Below the pieces are notes generated by a model. The model did not search any database and was not told the origin of the DNA. It saw nothing but the letters and a program-made list of their open reading frames with translations. The position numbers were made by a program, and so were the translations under genes. 60,926 bases of DNA, from positions 1 to 60,926 of the forward strand of contig CALWGV010000045.1 in the NCBI GenBank assembly GCA_944380185.1, written 5' to 3'. Position 1 is the first letter of the stretch. The number at the start of each line of letters is the position of its first letter. This DNA comes from an uncultured Lachnospiraceae bacterium (GTDB lineage Bacteria > Bacillota > Clostridia > Lachnospirales > Lachnospiraceae). Of the stretch, positions 15,205 to 25,076 are shown in pieces.

Positions 15205-15981
15205 TCACTGAAGCCCCACAATAAAAACTGCCAATGCCATTAGCGGCAGTATGGTCCAGGTGATATACCGGCTGGCAATTTCCCAGCCGGATGGTTCTGC
15301 CCGGTCTGCATAGCGAATACGGAAGGCCAAATTCCAGCGGAACAGCTCATCCGCAAATAAGACAAAAATCGCTGTGACAATGCAGATAAATATGCCGCAA
15401 AACCATGCAAACCATTCACCCTTATGCGTCAGCTCGGGACCTGCCATCAGATCGAGGATTGTGGACGCAGAAGGCTCCATGGTGTCAGCGACATTTCCCC
15501 CTTCATCCGTCGTAGCTGCATACTTTACGGTTACGGAAAAACCGGTATCTTCTAAGGTGCCGTCCTCATTATACAGCCAGCACTGGTCTCCAAAATCCAA
15601 TACTCCGCCGCGAAAAAGGACTTCCTCCCCACAGCGAAGCTCTACTCCCGTCATGAGCTCTTCCGTTTCACGGTCGCTCAGGCTCGGGACAGCGGTCGAA
15701 TCCTCCACGGCAACATAAGGACCGTAGACTATATCGCCGTATTGGAATTCCACGGTTTTATCTGCATATACGGTGAAAGCGGCCTGCTTTCCCTGAATCT
15801 CACCGGAGTACACCGTGCTGCCGTTTTCCTGATGGGCGACAAGGATAGCATCCCCATATGCAAAGCCTTCCCGGCCGACAATTACGAAATAGAGCACAGT
15901 AAACACCAAAATCATGGCAGCCATAAAAAGCAGCACACCTTTTTGATACCACCCCAAATTTTTGATTCTTTTCAAAGCCAT
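15205..15981 (-). CDS. Membrane protein with extracytoplasmic domain, unknown
   Basis: A 258-residue protein. One transmembrane helix lies near the N-terminus (GVLLFMAAMILVFTVLYFVI, about 15-34). It is followed by an acidic extracytoplasmic region of about 140 residues with beta-rich character. Two C-terminal helices are around 192-210 and 236-256, with a basic loop between them. No known motif was recognised. It is first in a pair with the 61-residue membrane protein. A weak promoter is visible upstream. The ribosome-binding site (GGGGGG) is unusually close to the ATG, so the start is less certain than usual. Confidence 0.7.
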   Translation of the reverse strand: MALKRIKNLGWYQKGVLLFMAAMILVFTVLYFVIVGREGFAYGDAILVAHQENGSTVYSGEIQGKQAAFTVYADKTVEFQYGDIVYGPYVAVEDSTAVPSLSDRETEELMTGVELRCGEEVLFRGGVLDFGDQCWLYNEDGTLEDTGFSVTVKYAATTDEGGNVADTMEPSASTILDLMAGPELTHKGEWFAWFCGIFICIVTAIFVLFADELFRWNLAFRIRYADRAEPSGWEIASRYITWTILPLMALAVFIVGLQ

Positions 15982-16024
15982 CCCCCCTCTTTATCTGAAA
16001 TCCATCCCTATTCTTCTTTTCTCT

Positions 16025-16053
16025 ATTTTATCACAATTTAGGGGACATGGAAA
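16025..16053 (-). promoter_or_regulatory. Possible promoter of the membrane protein pair
   Basis: Minus strand TTTCCA (16053-16048), 17 bases, TAAAAT (16030-16025), 44 bases before the start at 15981. The -35 box is poor. Confidence 0.4.
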
Positions 16054-16067
16054 TAATATATTTGACA

Positions 16068-16108
16068 AAGGACCCGTCACAGAGCTATATTCTCTGCAGC
16101 AGGTCCTT
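16068..16108 (-). terminator. Possible terminator hairpin after ilvE
   Basis: Nested inverted repeat on the minus strand: AAGGACC...GGTCCTT enclosing CAGAG...CTCTG, 73 bases past the ilvE stop. The following T-run is weak, so this may be an RNA-stabilising stem. Confidence 0.4.
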
Positions 16109-16180
16109 GGCGGATGACAACAGATGACAGATGCTCATCCCTGTCCGGTGTTCAAATGTCCGAAATATAGGTTCCAGCGA

Positions 16181-17242
16181 TCAGATCTCCTGGGTCCAGC
16201 CGTAGGGATCAGCGATCTTGCCCCACTGGATGCCGGTCAGATAATCGTAGAGCTTCTGCGTCAGCTCGCCGGTCTTGAAATCATTGATGGTGGTCAGCTC
16301 ACCCTTGTAGTTGAGCTCACCGATCGGCGAAATCACGGCCGCGGTGCCGGTACCCCAAGCCTCCTCCAGCTTGCCGTCGCGGGCGGCCTGCATCAGTTCA
16401 TGAATGGAGAGGCGGCGTTCCTCCACCTCATAGCCCCAATCCCGCAGAATGCGGATAATGGAGTCACGGGTGATCCCCGGAAGAACAGAGCCCTCCAGGG
16501 GAGGTGTCACCACCTTGCCGTCGATTTTAAACATAACGTTCATGGTACCCACTTCTTCCACGTATTCGCGGTGTACGCCGTCCAGCCACAGCACCTGAGT
16601 GTATCCCAGCTTTTCAGCTTTTTCCTGTGCCTTGACGGAGGCGGCATAGTTACCTCCGCACTTGCAGGCGCCGGTGCCGCCGATGACCGCACGGACATAT
16701 TCATCCTCCACGAAGATCTTTACCGGATTTACACCCTCGGGATAATAGCATCCCACGGGAGAGAGGATAATAAAGAAACGGAAGCTGTCAGACGGATGAA
16801 CCCCGATGGTATTTTCCGTGCCATAGCAGACAGGACGGATATACAGGGAAGTCTCAGGCTGATCCGGCACCCAGTCTTTCTCCACCTTCACCAGCTCCCG
16901 GACAGCCTCCACAAACATGTCGGTAGGAATTTTGGCCAGGCAAAGACGATCGTTGGAATTCTGCATACGGACGGCATTGGCCTCCGGGCGGAACAAAAGA
17001 ATACGTCCGTCTTCCGTGCGGTAAGCCTTCAGACCTTCAAAGGTCTCTGAGCCATAGTGCAGGGTTACACAGCGAGGATCCAGCATAAACTCGTCATAAG
17101 GAACGATTCTGGCGTCATGCCAGCCGTCCTCTTTATCATAGTCCATGACAAACATATAATCGGTCACATATTTGCCGAAGCCCAGTTCATGGGCGTCCGG
17201 CTTTTCCTTCAGTTTTGCAGCCTTTTGAAATTTGATTTCCAT
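16181..17242 (-). CDS. ilvE: Branched-chain amino acid aminotransferase
   Basis: A 353-residue PLP enzyme of fold type IV that interconverts Val, Leu and Ile with their 2-oxo acids using glutamate/2-oxoglutarate. The PLP lysine is Lys194 in GGTGACKCGGNYAASVKAQ. Other landmarks are LHYGSETFEGLKAYRTEDGR, LYIRPVCYGTE, LWLDGVHREYVEEVGTMNVM and GVLPGITRDS-like LPGITRDSIIRI. The form with KCGGNYA is the longer eukaryote-like BCAT subgroup rather than the 309-residue E. coli type. AGGGGG precedes the ATG. It lies downstream of UPF0210 with a 140-base gap and is probably a separate transcript. Confidence 0.95.
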   Translation of the reverse strand: MEIKFQKAAKLKEKPDAHELGFGKYVTDYMFVMDYDKEDGWHDARIVPYDEFMLDPRCVTLHYGSETFEGLKAYRTEDGRILLFRPEANAVRMQNSNDRLCLAKIPTDMFVEAVRELVKVEKDWVPDQPETSLYIRPVCYGTENTIGVHPSDSFRFFIILSPVGCYYPEGVNPVKIFVEDEYVRAVIGGTGACKCGGNYAASVKAQEKAEKLGYTQVLWLDGVHREYVEEVGTMNVMFKIDGKVVTPPLEGSVLPGITRDSIIRILRDWGYEVEERRLSIHELMQAARDGKLEEAWGTGTAAVISPIGELNYKGELTTINDFKTGELTQKLYDYLTGIQWGKIADPYGWTQEI

Positions 17243-17382
17243 TTGAGAAACCCCCTTTATCTTCCCGGCAAAGTCTGAATTTTGGCATTTTCCGCTTTTT
17301 GCTTCTCCTGCCCTTTATCGCTTTGCCTTGATGCTATTTTATTACTATATCACGGGAAACGGCTTTGTTCAATCCCAAGTTT

Positions 17383-18747
17383 TCAGTTTTTAAAGCTGTG
17401 GATCGGAGCAGGTATGCGTCCGCCCCGATTGACAAAGGCTTCGCAGGAATACGCGCTCACCGGCATAATAGGCGCATAGCCCAAAAGACCGCCAAACTGG
17501 GCTGTCTCTCCCACTTTCTTGCCGATCACAGGGATAACGCGGACGGCCGTGGTCTTCTGATTGATCATGCCGATGGCCGCCTCATCGGCGATAATCCCGG
17601 CGATGGTGGAGGCGGACACATCACCGGGGATGGCAATCATGTCAAGTCCCACCGAACAGACGCAGGTCATCGCCTCCAGCTTCTCGATGTTTAATGAGCC
17701 GCGGCGCACTGCATCGATCATCCCCTGATCCTCGCTGACCGGAATAAAAGCTCCGCTCAGGCCCCCTACATAGGAGGACGCCATGATTCCTCCCTTCTTT
17801 ACCTGATCGTTGAGAAGAGCCAGAGCAGCCGTAGTCCCCGGTGCACCCACCGATTCCAAACCCATTTCCTCCAAGATCTCCGCCACACTGTCTCCCACAG
17901 CCGGAGTGGGCGCCAGAGACAAATCGACGATGCCAAAGGGTACGCCCAATCTGGCCGAAGCCTCCTTGGCCACCAGCTGGCCTACGCGGGTTACTTTAAA
18001 GGCAGTCTTTTTTACTGTTTCACAGAGAACCTCAAAATTTTCTCCCCTCACCTGAGAAAGCGCATGCTTGACCACGCCGGGGCCGCTCACCCCCACATGG
18101 ATCACCGTATCGGCCTCCGTCACGCCGTGGAAAGCCCCGGCCATAAAGGGATTGTCGTCAGGAGCATTGCAGAAAACCACCAGCTTGGCACAGCCCAGGG
18201 AATCGTTCTCCTTGGTGGCCTCAGCCGTGGCCTTTACCATATCCCCCATCAGCCGCACGGCGTCCATATTGATGCCCGTCTTGGTGGAGCCGATGTTGAC
18301 GGAACTGCATACCCTCTCTGTGCTGGCTAAGGCCTGAGGAATCGAACGGATCAGCCGTTCCTCCGCCGGGGTCATCCCTTTGCTCACCAGAGCCGAATAG
18401 CCGCCGATAAAATTGACACCCACGGCTTTGGCAGCCCGGTCAAGGGTCTTGGCCAGTTCCACATAATCTGCAGGCCCTGCGCAGGCAGCACTTCCGATCA
18501 TTGCGATGGGGGTCACGGATATTCTCTTATTGACAATGGGAATGCCGTATTCCACCTCGATATCCCTGCCCGTCTTCACCAGATCTTTGGCGCGGACCGT
18601 GATCTTGTCGTATACTTTGGCGCACAAGCGCCCCAGATCCGCGTCCATGCAGTCCAGAAGGCTGATTCCCATGGTGATGGTGCGCACATCCAGATTCTCA
18701 TGTTCGATCATCTGGTTCGTCTCTTCTACCTCAAACAGATTTATCAT
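17383..18747 (-). CDS. UPF0210 (PFL family) protein
   Basis: A 454-residue protein of the UPF0210/DUF711 family, which is related in fold to pyruvate formate-lyase-like proteins but has no established reaction. Characteristic stretches are [57 protein letters not shown] and [17 protein letters not shown]. It is complete at the usual length. The ACT-domain gene ends 12 bases upstream. The two are found together in many Firmicutes, so they likely form one functional unit in which the ACT protein binds a small ligand. Confidence 0.93.
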   Translation of the reverse strand: MINLFEVEETNQMIEHENLDVRTITMGISLLDCMDADLGRLCAKVYDKITVRAKDLVKTGRDIEVEYGIPIVNKRISVTPIAMIGSAACAGPADYVELAKTLDRAAKAVGVNFIGGYSALVSKGMTPAEERLIRSIPQALASTERVCSSVNIGSTKTGINMDAVRLMGDMVKATAEATKENDSLGCAKLVVFCNAPDDNPFMAGAFHGVTEADTVIHVGVSGPGVVKHALSQVRGENFEVLCETVKKTAFKVTRVGQLVAKEASARLGVPFGIVDLSLAPTPAVGDSVAEILEEMGLESVGAPGTTAALALLNDQVKKGGIMASSYVGGLSGAFIPVSEDQGMIDAVRRGSLNIEKLEAMTCVCSVGLDMIAIPGDVSASTIAGIIADEAAIGMINQKTTAVRVIPVIGKKVGETAQFGGLLGYAPIMPVSAYSCEAFVNRGGRIPAPIHSFKN

Positions 18748-18759
18748 GACAGCCCCCTT

Positions 18760-19032
18760 TTAGATCCGGTGCATCTTGTTAAATATGTCTTCATGCTGAC
18801 AGCGGATCACAACGCCGATTTCTTCGCCCAGCGCTTTTAAATCGCTGACCAGCTCCTCCGTGGATTTGGCCGATCGGTTGGCATCCACGATCATCATCAT
18901 GTTGAAATAGCCGTCGATGATAGTCTGGGAGATATCCAGAATGTTGATGTTGTTGTCTGCCAGATAGGAACATACCCTGGCGATGATACCTACCGTGTCC
19001 TCGCCGACTACCGTGATAATGGTTTTTTTCAT
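18760..19032 (-). CDS. ACT domain protein (UPF0237)
   Basis: A 90-residue single ACT-like regulatory domain: MKKTIITVVGEDTVGIIARV, then a glycine-containing turn and NINILDISQTIIDGYFNMMM. ACT domains bind amino acids or similar ligands, commonly as dimers. I chose the start at 19032 because AGGAGG lies just upstream; the frame extends to 19104 without a site. It is paired with the UPF0210 gene 12 bases downstream and probably acts with that protein. Confidence 0.92.
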   Translation of the reverse strand: MKKTIITVVGEDTVGIIARVCSYLADNNINILDISQTIIDGYFNMMMIVDANRSAKSTEELVSDLKALGEEIGVVIRCQHEDIFNKMHRI

Positions 19033-19116
19033 CTCATTCCTCCTAAAACATCGATGATAGATAATATGGTTTACTTGTGATCTGTTCGTTGAAATGAAAA
19101 ACAAATAAGGTTCCGC

Positions 19117-19920
19117 CTAGCGTCCGATGGCAATAAGGTCGGACGGGGCGTCCCTCTTCGCCACCATAATGGGAAAATCTCCTCCGTCATAGGGATTGTC
19201 CCCCAGCGTGATCTCCAGCCGAACGGATTCATAGGCCAGCTCCGGCAGATTGTTTTCCTTGCTCAGATGCCCCAGAATGATGTATTTCAGCCCGTCGTGC
19301 AGAATCTCGCACAGGAGGCGGCCCGAGGCCTCATTGGACAGATGACCGTAATCACTCAATATGCGCTGCTTGAGCGGATAGGGATAGGGACCCACCTGAA
19401 GCATCCGCACATCATGGTTGGATTCCAGGAGAACTGCATCCAGATGCTTAAGCTTCTGCACCGTGTAGTCTGTATAATTGCCCAGATCGGTGCAGACTGC
19501 CACACTCTGCTTATCCTTCTCCACCCGATAAGCCAGAGGTTCGGCCGCATCGTGGCTGTTGGCAAAGGGTCTCACGGACAAATCGCCCACCTGAAAATCC
19601 TCGTCGGCCCGAATCACATGGTAGAGACTCTCGTCGATCTGACCCAGAGCGCGATTTTTCTTTAGTTGGCCGATGGTGCCCTCCGAGGCATAGATCGGTA
19701 TTCCCAGCTTTCTGGCGACGACACCCAGACCGCATACATGGTCGGAATGCTCATGGGTGATCAGTACGCCGGACAAATCCCGTCCGGTGAGGCCGATGCC
19801 GTTTAGTCCCGCTTCAATCCATTTGTAGGCGACGCCGGTATCCACCAGAAGATGGGTGGAATCGGAGCCGATATAAGTGCAGTTGCCGCTGCTGCCGCTG
19901 GCTATGCTTGTCATTCTCAT
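19117..19920 (-). CDS. MBL-fold hydrolase of the YycJ/WalJ type
   Basis: A 267-residue metallo-beta-lactamase fold protein. The metal motif HEHSDH is at 56-61 (His56, His58, Asp60, His61), with further ligands in ANSHDAAEPLAYRVE and SNHDVRML and the terminal His in IILGHLSKENNLPEL. The N-terminus SIASGSSGNCTYIG is typical of YycJ/WalJ, a predicted nuclease-like exoenzyme encoded near the WalKR system in bacilli. No walKR genes are present here. The ATG overlaps the coaE stop (ATGA), so translation is coupled. Substrate unproven. Confidence 0.9.
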   Translation of the reverse strand: MRMTSIASGSSGNCTYIGSDSTHLLVDTGVAYKWIEAGLNGIGLTGRDLSGVLITHEHSDHVCGLGVVARKLGIPIYASEGTIGQLKKNRALGQIDESLYHVIRADEDFQVGDLSVRPFANSHDAAEPLAYRVEKDKQSVAVCTDLGNYTDYTVQKLKHLDAVLLESNHDVRMLQVGPYPYPLKQRILSDYGHLSNEASGRLLCEILHDGLKYIILGHLSKENNLPELAYESVRLEITLGDNPYDGGDFPIMVAKRDAPSDLIAIGR

Positions 19921-20516
19921 GATCTTACGTCTCTTTCTCTCATCAGCTTTGCCAGGGATTCTTTCGTCTGCTGTATCGACCCGCTGTTATCCAGGACGGC
20001 CTGGCATCCCGCCCGAAACTCTTCTTCCGTCAGCTGACTGTCCATGATGGACAGCGCCCTCTGTCTGGAATAGCCGCGGCTCTCCATGAGGCGGCGTATC
20101 CTGGTCTCCCGATCCGCATAGATGTACCATATCTCATCACAGATCTCCTCATAATGTTCCTCCAAAAGAAGGGCTGCCTCGATGACGATCAGAGAGGCGC
20201 CGCTTGCCGCAATCCTTCTTCGTATCTCCCGCTTTACCGCCGGATGGACCAGACCGTTGAGCCGGAGTCTTTTCTTCTCGTCGGCAAAGACGATGGGAGC
20301 CAGCTTGGAGCGGTCAACCGCCCCGTCAGCCGTCAAAATATCTGCTCCGAATACTCGGGCGACAGACGCGCTGCACTCCCCGCTGGGCCCCATCAGCTCG
20401 TGGGCCACCCGATCGGCCTCAATGAGCTGAGCATGGTAATCTGTCTCCAATATGGACAGCACCGTACTTTTGCCGCATCCCACTCCTCCGGTAATGCCCA
20501 GTATCCATCTCTTCAT
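19917..20516 (-). CDS. coaE: Dephospho-CoA kinase
   Basis: A 199-residue P-loop kinase catalysing the last step of coenzyme A synthesis, phosphorylation of the 3'-hydroxyl of dephospho-CoA. The P-loop is GITGGVGCGKSTVLSILE at the N-terminus. LIEADRVAHELMGP contains the substrate-binding Asp, and LIVIEAALLLEE and YADRETRIRRLMESRGYS are family landmarks. It overlaps the MATE gene stop upstream by ATGA and the MBL gene start downstream by ATGA, so the three are a tight translational unit. In many Firmicutes coaE follows polA, as here at a short distance. Confidence 0.95.
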   Translation of the reverse strand: MKRWILGITGGVGCGKSTVLSILETDYHAQLIEADRVAHELMGPSGECSASVARVFGADILTADGAVDRSKLAPIVFADEKKRLRLNGLVHPAVKREIRRRIAASGASLIVIEAALLLEEHYEEICDEIWYIYADRETRIRRLMESRGYSRQRALSIMDSQLTEEEFRAGCQAVLDNSGSIQQTKESLAKLMRERDVRS

Positions 20517-21874
20517 TGCGCTCTCTCCTTACGCTTTAACTCAGGAAGCACTGTACACAGCATCGTGATATAGCAGGCCGCCCCGCCCACCAGGTTGGAG
20601 ATGGGCTCCGCCACAAATACACCGTTGATTCCCAGAAAGTGGGGCAGGATGAAAGTCAGCGGCACTACAATAATGATCTTGCGAAAAATCGAGAAAAACA
20701 CGGCCCGCCTCGCCTTGCCCAGAGCGACAAACACACTCTGCCCGGCGCTCTGCAGCGCCATCAAAAACAGACCGAAAAAGTAAATATGTATGGCATCCAC
20801 GCTTGCTCTCACCATGTCAGGCTCATTATTGAAGATCTGCACAAAGAAGGCCGGAAACATGATGATCAGGAACCAGAACAGCAGGCAGCTGGCCACACAG
20901 AAAGCCGACATAAAGGCGATGGCACGGCGGACCCGGTCATAGGCTCCGGCCCCGTAATTGAAGCTGATCACCGGCTGAGCCGCATTGGTCATTCCCTGCA
21001 CCGGCATATTGAAAATTTCGCGGATGGAGGTCATGACGGTCATGACGCTGACATACAGATCGCCGCCGTAGGCCTGCAAGGTATTGTTGCAGGCGATCTG
21101 GACGACACTGTTGGTGGCCTGCATCATAAAACCGGACAGCCCCAGACCCACGATCTTTTTAAGACGCGGGGCCGCTACCTTCATATGGGACACCCGCAGG
21201 CGCACCAGCGTCTGCCGCCCGGTCAGAAAGGCAAATACCCATGCAGCAGACAAGAATTGGGAGATAACTGTGGCCAGAGCAGCTCCGGTTACCCCCATAT
21301 CAAAAGTAAAGATAAACAGGGGATCCAGAACAATATTGGCCACGGCTCCCAGGAGGGAGGTCATCATGCCGGTCCGGCCAAACCCCTGAGCATTGATAAA
21401 ACCATTCATCCCCAGACTCACCATCACAAAAACGGTGCCGAAAAGATAGACCAGAGCGTAATCCCTGGCATAGGGATAGATGGCGTCGCTGGCGCCAAAG
21501 AGATACAGAATCGGTCGCAGAAAGATCAGGCAGACCGTCATCAGCACTAAGCCGGTAAAGACCAGCATGGCAAAGGAGGTGTTCATCAGGCGGCTCGCCT
21601 CCTCCTCATTTCCCGCCCCTCTCTCCATAGAAAAAAGCGGCGATCCGCCCATGCCAAAAAGGTTGGCGAAAGCATTCAAAATCATAATAATGGGAAAGCA
21701 GATCCCCAGCCCGGCCAAAGCCACATCCCCGGTACCGGGGATTTTTCCGATGTACATCCGGTCCACAATATTGTAGAGGAGGCTCACCAGCTGAGCCATG
21801 GTCATCGGCAGGGCCAATTCCAGTATAGCGCGGCTGACCTTTCCGGTGGAAAAGTCAGTCGGATGGGCGCTCAC
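20513..21874 (-). CDS. MATE family multidrug/metabolite exporter
   Basis: A 453-residue integral membrane transporter with 12 predicted helices, exchanging Na+ or H+ for organic cations in this family. The first MATE repeat opens with ILELALPMTMAQLVSLLYNI and VDRMYIGKIPGTGDVALAGL. The second half has the matching QATNSVVQIACNNTLQAYGG. The start is probably the GTG at 21874, which overlaps the upstream stop as GTGA; a TTG two codons earlier is an alternative. It sits between a PAP2-like gene and coaE in an overlapping run. Substrate unknown. Confidence 0.92.
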   Translation of the reverse strand: MSAHPTDFSTGKVSRAILELALPMTMAQLVSLLYNIVDRMYIGKIPGTGDVALAGLGICFPIIMILNAFANLFGMGGSPLFSMERGAGNEEEASRLMNTSFAMLVFTGLVLMTVCLIFLRPILYLFGASDAIYPYARDYALVYLFGTVFVMVSLGMNGFINAQGFGRTGMMTSLLGAVANIVLDPLFIFTFDMGVTGAALATVISQFLSAAWVFAFLTGRQTLVRLRVSHMKVAAPRLKKIVGLGLSGFMMQATNSVVQIACNNTLQAYGGDLYVSVMTVMTSIREIFNMPVQGMTNAAQPVISFNYGAGAYDRVRRAIAFMSAFCVASCLLFWFLIIMFPAFFVQIFNNEPDMVRASVDAIHIYFFGLFLMALQSAGQSVFVALGKARRAVFFSIFRKIIIVVPLTFILPHFLGINGVFVAEPISNLVGGAACYITMLCTVLPELKRKERAQ

Positions 21875-22320
21875 GGCCAAAGCAGGGCTGTGGCGATCCC
21901 CAAAAGGGCGCCTGCCATCACCTGCATCGGCGTGTGACCTACAAATTCTTTCAGTTTTTCTTCATTGGAGACATCCTTGCCCAACGACTCCATCAGTTCT
22001 GCCATCTCCTTAATCACCTTGGCCTGCTTGCCGGTCTCCAGTCTTACGCCCATGGCGTCGTGCATAACAATGATGGCAAGCAAAAGCGTCACAGCAAACT
22101 CAAAAGAGCCCAGGCCGTATAGTACGGCACTCATCGCAGCCATGGCTGCCACCGTGGCAGAATGGCCGCTGGGCATCCCGCCGTCCCCATACAGGCGGGT
22201 CAAATCCAGTCTCCGATTGACCAGAGAATGGATAAGCGTCTTCAGCACCTGGGCGCACAGCCAGGCGAAACAGCCGCAGACCAGTATTTTATTTGACAAA
22301 AGTTCTTCTATTATATTCAT
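21871..22320 (-). CDS. Divergent PAP2 family membrane protein
   Basis: A 149-residue protein of the divergent PAP2 (DUF212, YuiD-like) family. The motif GDGGMPSGHSATVAAMAAM and IIVMHDAMGVRLETGKQAKV match the phosphatase-like signature. It has three to four membrane helices. Members resemble lipid phosphatases, but activity is not established. GAGGAC precedes the ATG. It overlaps the MATE gene by four bases and follows polA with a 65-base gap. Confidence 0.9.
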   Translation of the reverse strand: MNIIEELLSNKILVCGCFAWLCAQVLKTLIHSLVNRRLDLTRLYGDGGMPSGHSATVAAMAAMSAVLYGLGSFEFAVTLLLAIIVMHDAMGVRLETGKQAKVIKEMAELMESLGKDVSNEEKLKEFVGHTPMQVMAGALLGIATALLWP

Positions 22321-22385
22321 ATGTCCTCATTCCGCATGATTTTCTCCGCACGGATTCATCCCGGCATGACTATCTGGCCTTAAAC

Positions 22386-25064
22386 CTATTTGGTCTCAAA
22401 CCAGCTGGGGCCGGAGCCAATCTCCACCTCCAGTGCTACCGACAGTTCGGCGGCGGACTCCATCTCTTCCTTCAAAATGCGGCGCACGCTGGCCTCCTCC
22501 GCCAGAGGAGTTTCCACCAGCAGTTCATCGTGGACCTGGAGGATGATTCTGGCGGCAAGTCCTTCCTCGCAGAGCCGTCTGTCCACACGAATCATGGCGA
22601 TCTTCATGATGTCGGCAGCCGTTCCCTGGATGGGAGAATTCATGGCGATCCGTTCGCCGAAGGAGCGCTGCATAAAGTTGGAGGATTTGAGCTCAGGCAC
22701 CGGCCTGCGCCGGCCGTAGAGCGTTGTCACATAGCCCTTCTCTTTTGCCTGCTCCACCAGACCATCCAGGAATTTCTTTACGCCGGGGTAAGTGGCGAAA
22801 TATCTCTCAATATAATCCAGGGCCTCTTTGCGGGATATGCTCAGACCCTCGCTCAGGCCAAAGGCGCTGATCCCGTAGACAATGCCGAAATTGACAGCCT
22901 TAGCATTGCGCCTCTGCAGGGGCGTCACCTCGTCCAGGGGAATATGAAATACCTGGGAGGCAGTGATCCGATGGATATCCTGGTCCTGCCGATAAGCCTC
23001 GATGAGGCCCTCGTCTCCCGACATGTGCGCCAGCACGCGCAGCTCGATCTGAGAGTAATCCGCATCCACAAAGAGGCACCCCTCTCGGGGGACAAAGACC
23101 TTGCGGATCTCACGGCCCAGCTCCATGCGCACAGGGATATTCTGCAGATTGGGCTCCGTGCTGCTGATGCGTCCGGTGGCCGTGATCGTCTGATTGAAGG
23201 TGCCGTGTATGCGGCCGTCCTCCCGGATAAAGGCAGACAGTCCGTCGGCATAGGTGGATTTTAATTTGGTCAGCTGTCTGTACTCCAGGATTTTTTCGAT
23301 GACCGGCACGTCCGGAGCCAGCTTCTCCAGCACATCAGCCGCTGTACTGTAGCCGGTCTTGGTCTTTTTGCCTCCCGGCAGCTTCATCTTGCCAAAGAGA
23401 ACCTCACCCAGCTGTTTAGGTGAATTGATATTGAAGGTCTCGCCGGTCTCCTCCCAGATCTCCTGCTCCAGACGGCTGATCTGTCCGGCCAGGCGCTCTC
23501 CGTATTCTTTGAGCTTCTGCTTTTCGACATGGACGCCTTCTTTTTCCATCCGGTCCAGAGAATAGACCAGGGGCATCTCAATATCCCGGTACAGCTTATC
23601 CATCCCGGCAGCAGTCAGCTGACCAAGCAGAACCGGCCGGCACTGCCGGCATACTTCGGCCTCCAGCGCCAGGGACTGACGCAGCTTCTGTCCGTAGGCC
23701 TCTCCGGTGAGCTTTCCGGCTCCCTTGCCCACCAGGTCACTGCGGGAGGGGAGGGTTTCCCCCAGATAATCCCTGGCCAGATCATCGTAATCATAGGAAT
23801 TTTTTAGTGGGTTCAGCAGATAGGCGGCGATTCCCGCATCGCAGACTGCTTCGCCTTCCGGAATATCCATGGCCTTGAGGGCTTTTTTGACATCGATGAA
23901 GGTGAACCCCCTCTCCTTTGCCCCTTCCGCCTGTCCGCCTCCCACCAGCTCCTCCAGGCGAGCACGCAGCACATCTGCCCCGATGGCATCGGGTTCATCA
24001 ACGGACGCCGTCTCCAATACATAAGTTTTGTCCTCCGCAAAGGAAAGAGCTGCAGAGAGGATGCGGCCGTTTTCTGCCTCCAGGGCGATGCCCGTCTGTC
24101 CTGCCGTCTTGGCCAGAGCAAATATCTCTTCCATCTCCCGGGCGCTTCGTGTGCAGATCCGTTCCGCCTGGACAGCCGCGCTCTTGCTCTTTTCCGCATC
24201 GGTAAAACGGTTCAGCAGGGATTTGAATTCCAGCTTCTTACAGATCTCATAAGCTTCGCCCGTATAGATTTCACCCAGCTTTGCCTGGTCCAGAGAGAAT
24301 TCCACCGGGCAGTCCAGGCGAATCGTAGCCAGGGTCTTGGACAGCACGGCCAGATCATAATGCTCCTCCAGGGCCTTGCGGGCTCTGGGCGGCTTGATCT
24401 CATCCAGATGATCGTGAGCGTTTTCAATGGAGTGATAGGCGCCGATGATGGCTGTGGCCGTTTTTTCACCGATGGAGGGAACACCGGGAATATTGTCGGA
24501 GCTGTCGCCCATCAGGGCTTTTACATCGATAAACTCTCTGGGGGTGACGCCATAGAGGGCCTTCACGTCATCGGGATAATAATTTTCGATGACTGTGCCC
24601 CCCTGACGGGTCTTGGGAATGCGCACCAGTACCTGGTCATCGGCCAGCTGCAGAAGATCGCGGTCGCCGGAGACAATCACCACATCCAGTCCCTGATCCC
24701 GGCAGCGCACCGACAAGGTGCCGATGATGTCATCGGCCTCCATACCGCTCATCTCTACCGTCGGTATGCCCATGGCAGCTAGCAGTTCCTTTAAGAGAGG
24801 CACCTGCTCATGGAGCTCCGGCGGCATGGGCTTGCGGGTACCCTTGTACTCGGCGTACATCTCATGGCGGAAGGTGGGCGCCTTTACATCGAAGGCAACA
24901 GCCAGATACTCAGGTTTCTCCTCCTCCAGAATTTTAAACATAATATTACAGAAGCCATAGACTGCATTGGTATGCAGACCGGCAGAGTTGGTCAGCTCCG
25001 GCACGCCGTAGAAGGCGCGGTTTAAAATGCTGTAGCCGTCCATCAAAACAATTTTTTCTCTCAT
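22386..25064 (-). CDS. polA: DNA polymerase I, probably without proofreading
   Basis: An 892-residue family A polymerase for Okazaki fragment processing and repair. Residues 1-290 are the 5'-3' exonuclease (MEADDIIGTL, VSGDRDLLQL, GDSSDNIPGVPSIGEKTA). The polymerase domain has motif A DYSQIELRVLAH (Asp669), motif B RRNAKAVNFGIVYGISAFGL and motif C QVHDELLVE (Asp846). The central 3'-5' exonuclease region survives as a fold, but the first metal motif, normally DTET-like, reads ALEAENG, so proofreading residues are missing. The same loss is known in Bacillus Pol I. The start has GGGAG upstream and lies 12 bases after the zinc-finger gene. Confidence 0.96.
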   Translation of the reverse strand: MREKIVLMDGYSILNRAFYGVPELTNSAGLHTNAVYGFCNIMFKILEEEKPEYLAVAFDVKAPTFRHEMYAEYKGTRKPMPPELHEQVPLLKELLAAMGIPTVEMSGMEADDIIGTLSVRCRDQGLDVVIVSGDRDLLQLADDQVLVRIPKTRQGGTVIENYYPDDVKALYGVTPREFIDVKALMGDSSDNIPGVPSIGEKTATAIIGAYHSIENAHDHLDEIKPPRARKALEEHYDLAVLSKTLATIRLDCPVEFSLDQAKLGEIYTGEAYEICKKLEFKSLLNRFTDAEKSKSAAVQAERICTRSAREMEEIFALAKTAGQTGIALEAENGRILSAALSFAEDKTYVLETASVDEPDAIGADVLRARLEELVGGGQAEGAKERGFTFIDVKKALKAMDIPEGEAVCDAGIAAYLLNPLKNSYDYDDLARDYLGETLPSRSDLVGKGAGKLTGEAYGQKLRQSLALEAEVCRQCRPVLLGQLTAAGMDKLYRDIEMPLVYSLDRMEKEGVHVEKQKLKEYGERLAGQISRLEQEIWEETGETFNINSPKQLGEVLFGKMKLPGGKKTKTGYSTAADVLEKLAPDVPVIEKILEYRQLTKLKSTYADGLSAFIREDGRIHGTFNQTITATGRISSTEPNLQNIPVRMELGREIRKVFVPREGCLFVDADYSQIELRVLAHMSGDEGLIEAYRQDQDIHRITASQVFHIPLDEVTPLQRRNAKAVNFGIVYGISAFGLSEGLSISRKEALDYIERYFATYPGVKKFLDGLVEQAKEKGYVTTLYGRRRPVPELKSSNFMQRSFGERIAMNSPIQGTAADIMKIAMIRVDRRLCEEGLAARIILQVHDELLVETPLAEEASVRRILKEEMESAAELSVALEVEIGSGPSWFETK

Positions 25065-25076
25065 ATAGTCTCCCTT

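Noticed and set aside
22386-25064. Proofreading exonuclease in DNA polymerase I
   Set aside because: The region has the fold length but lacks the acidic metal-binding motif (ALEAENG where DTET-like is expected), so activity is not claimed.
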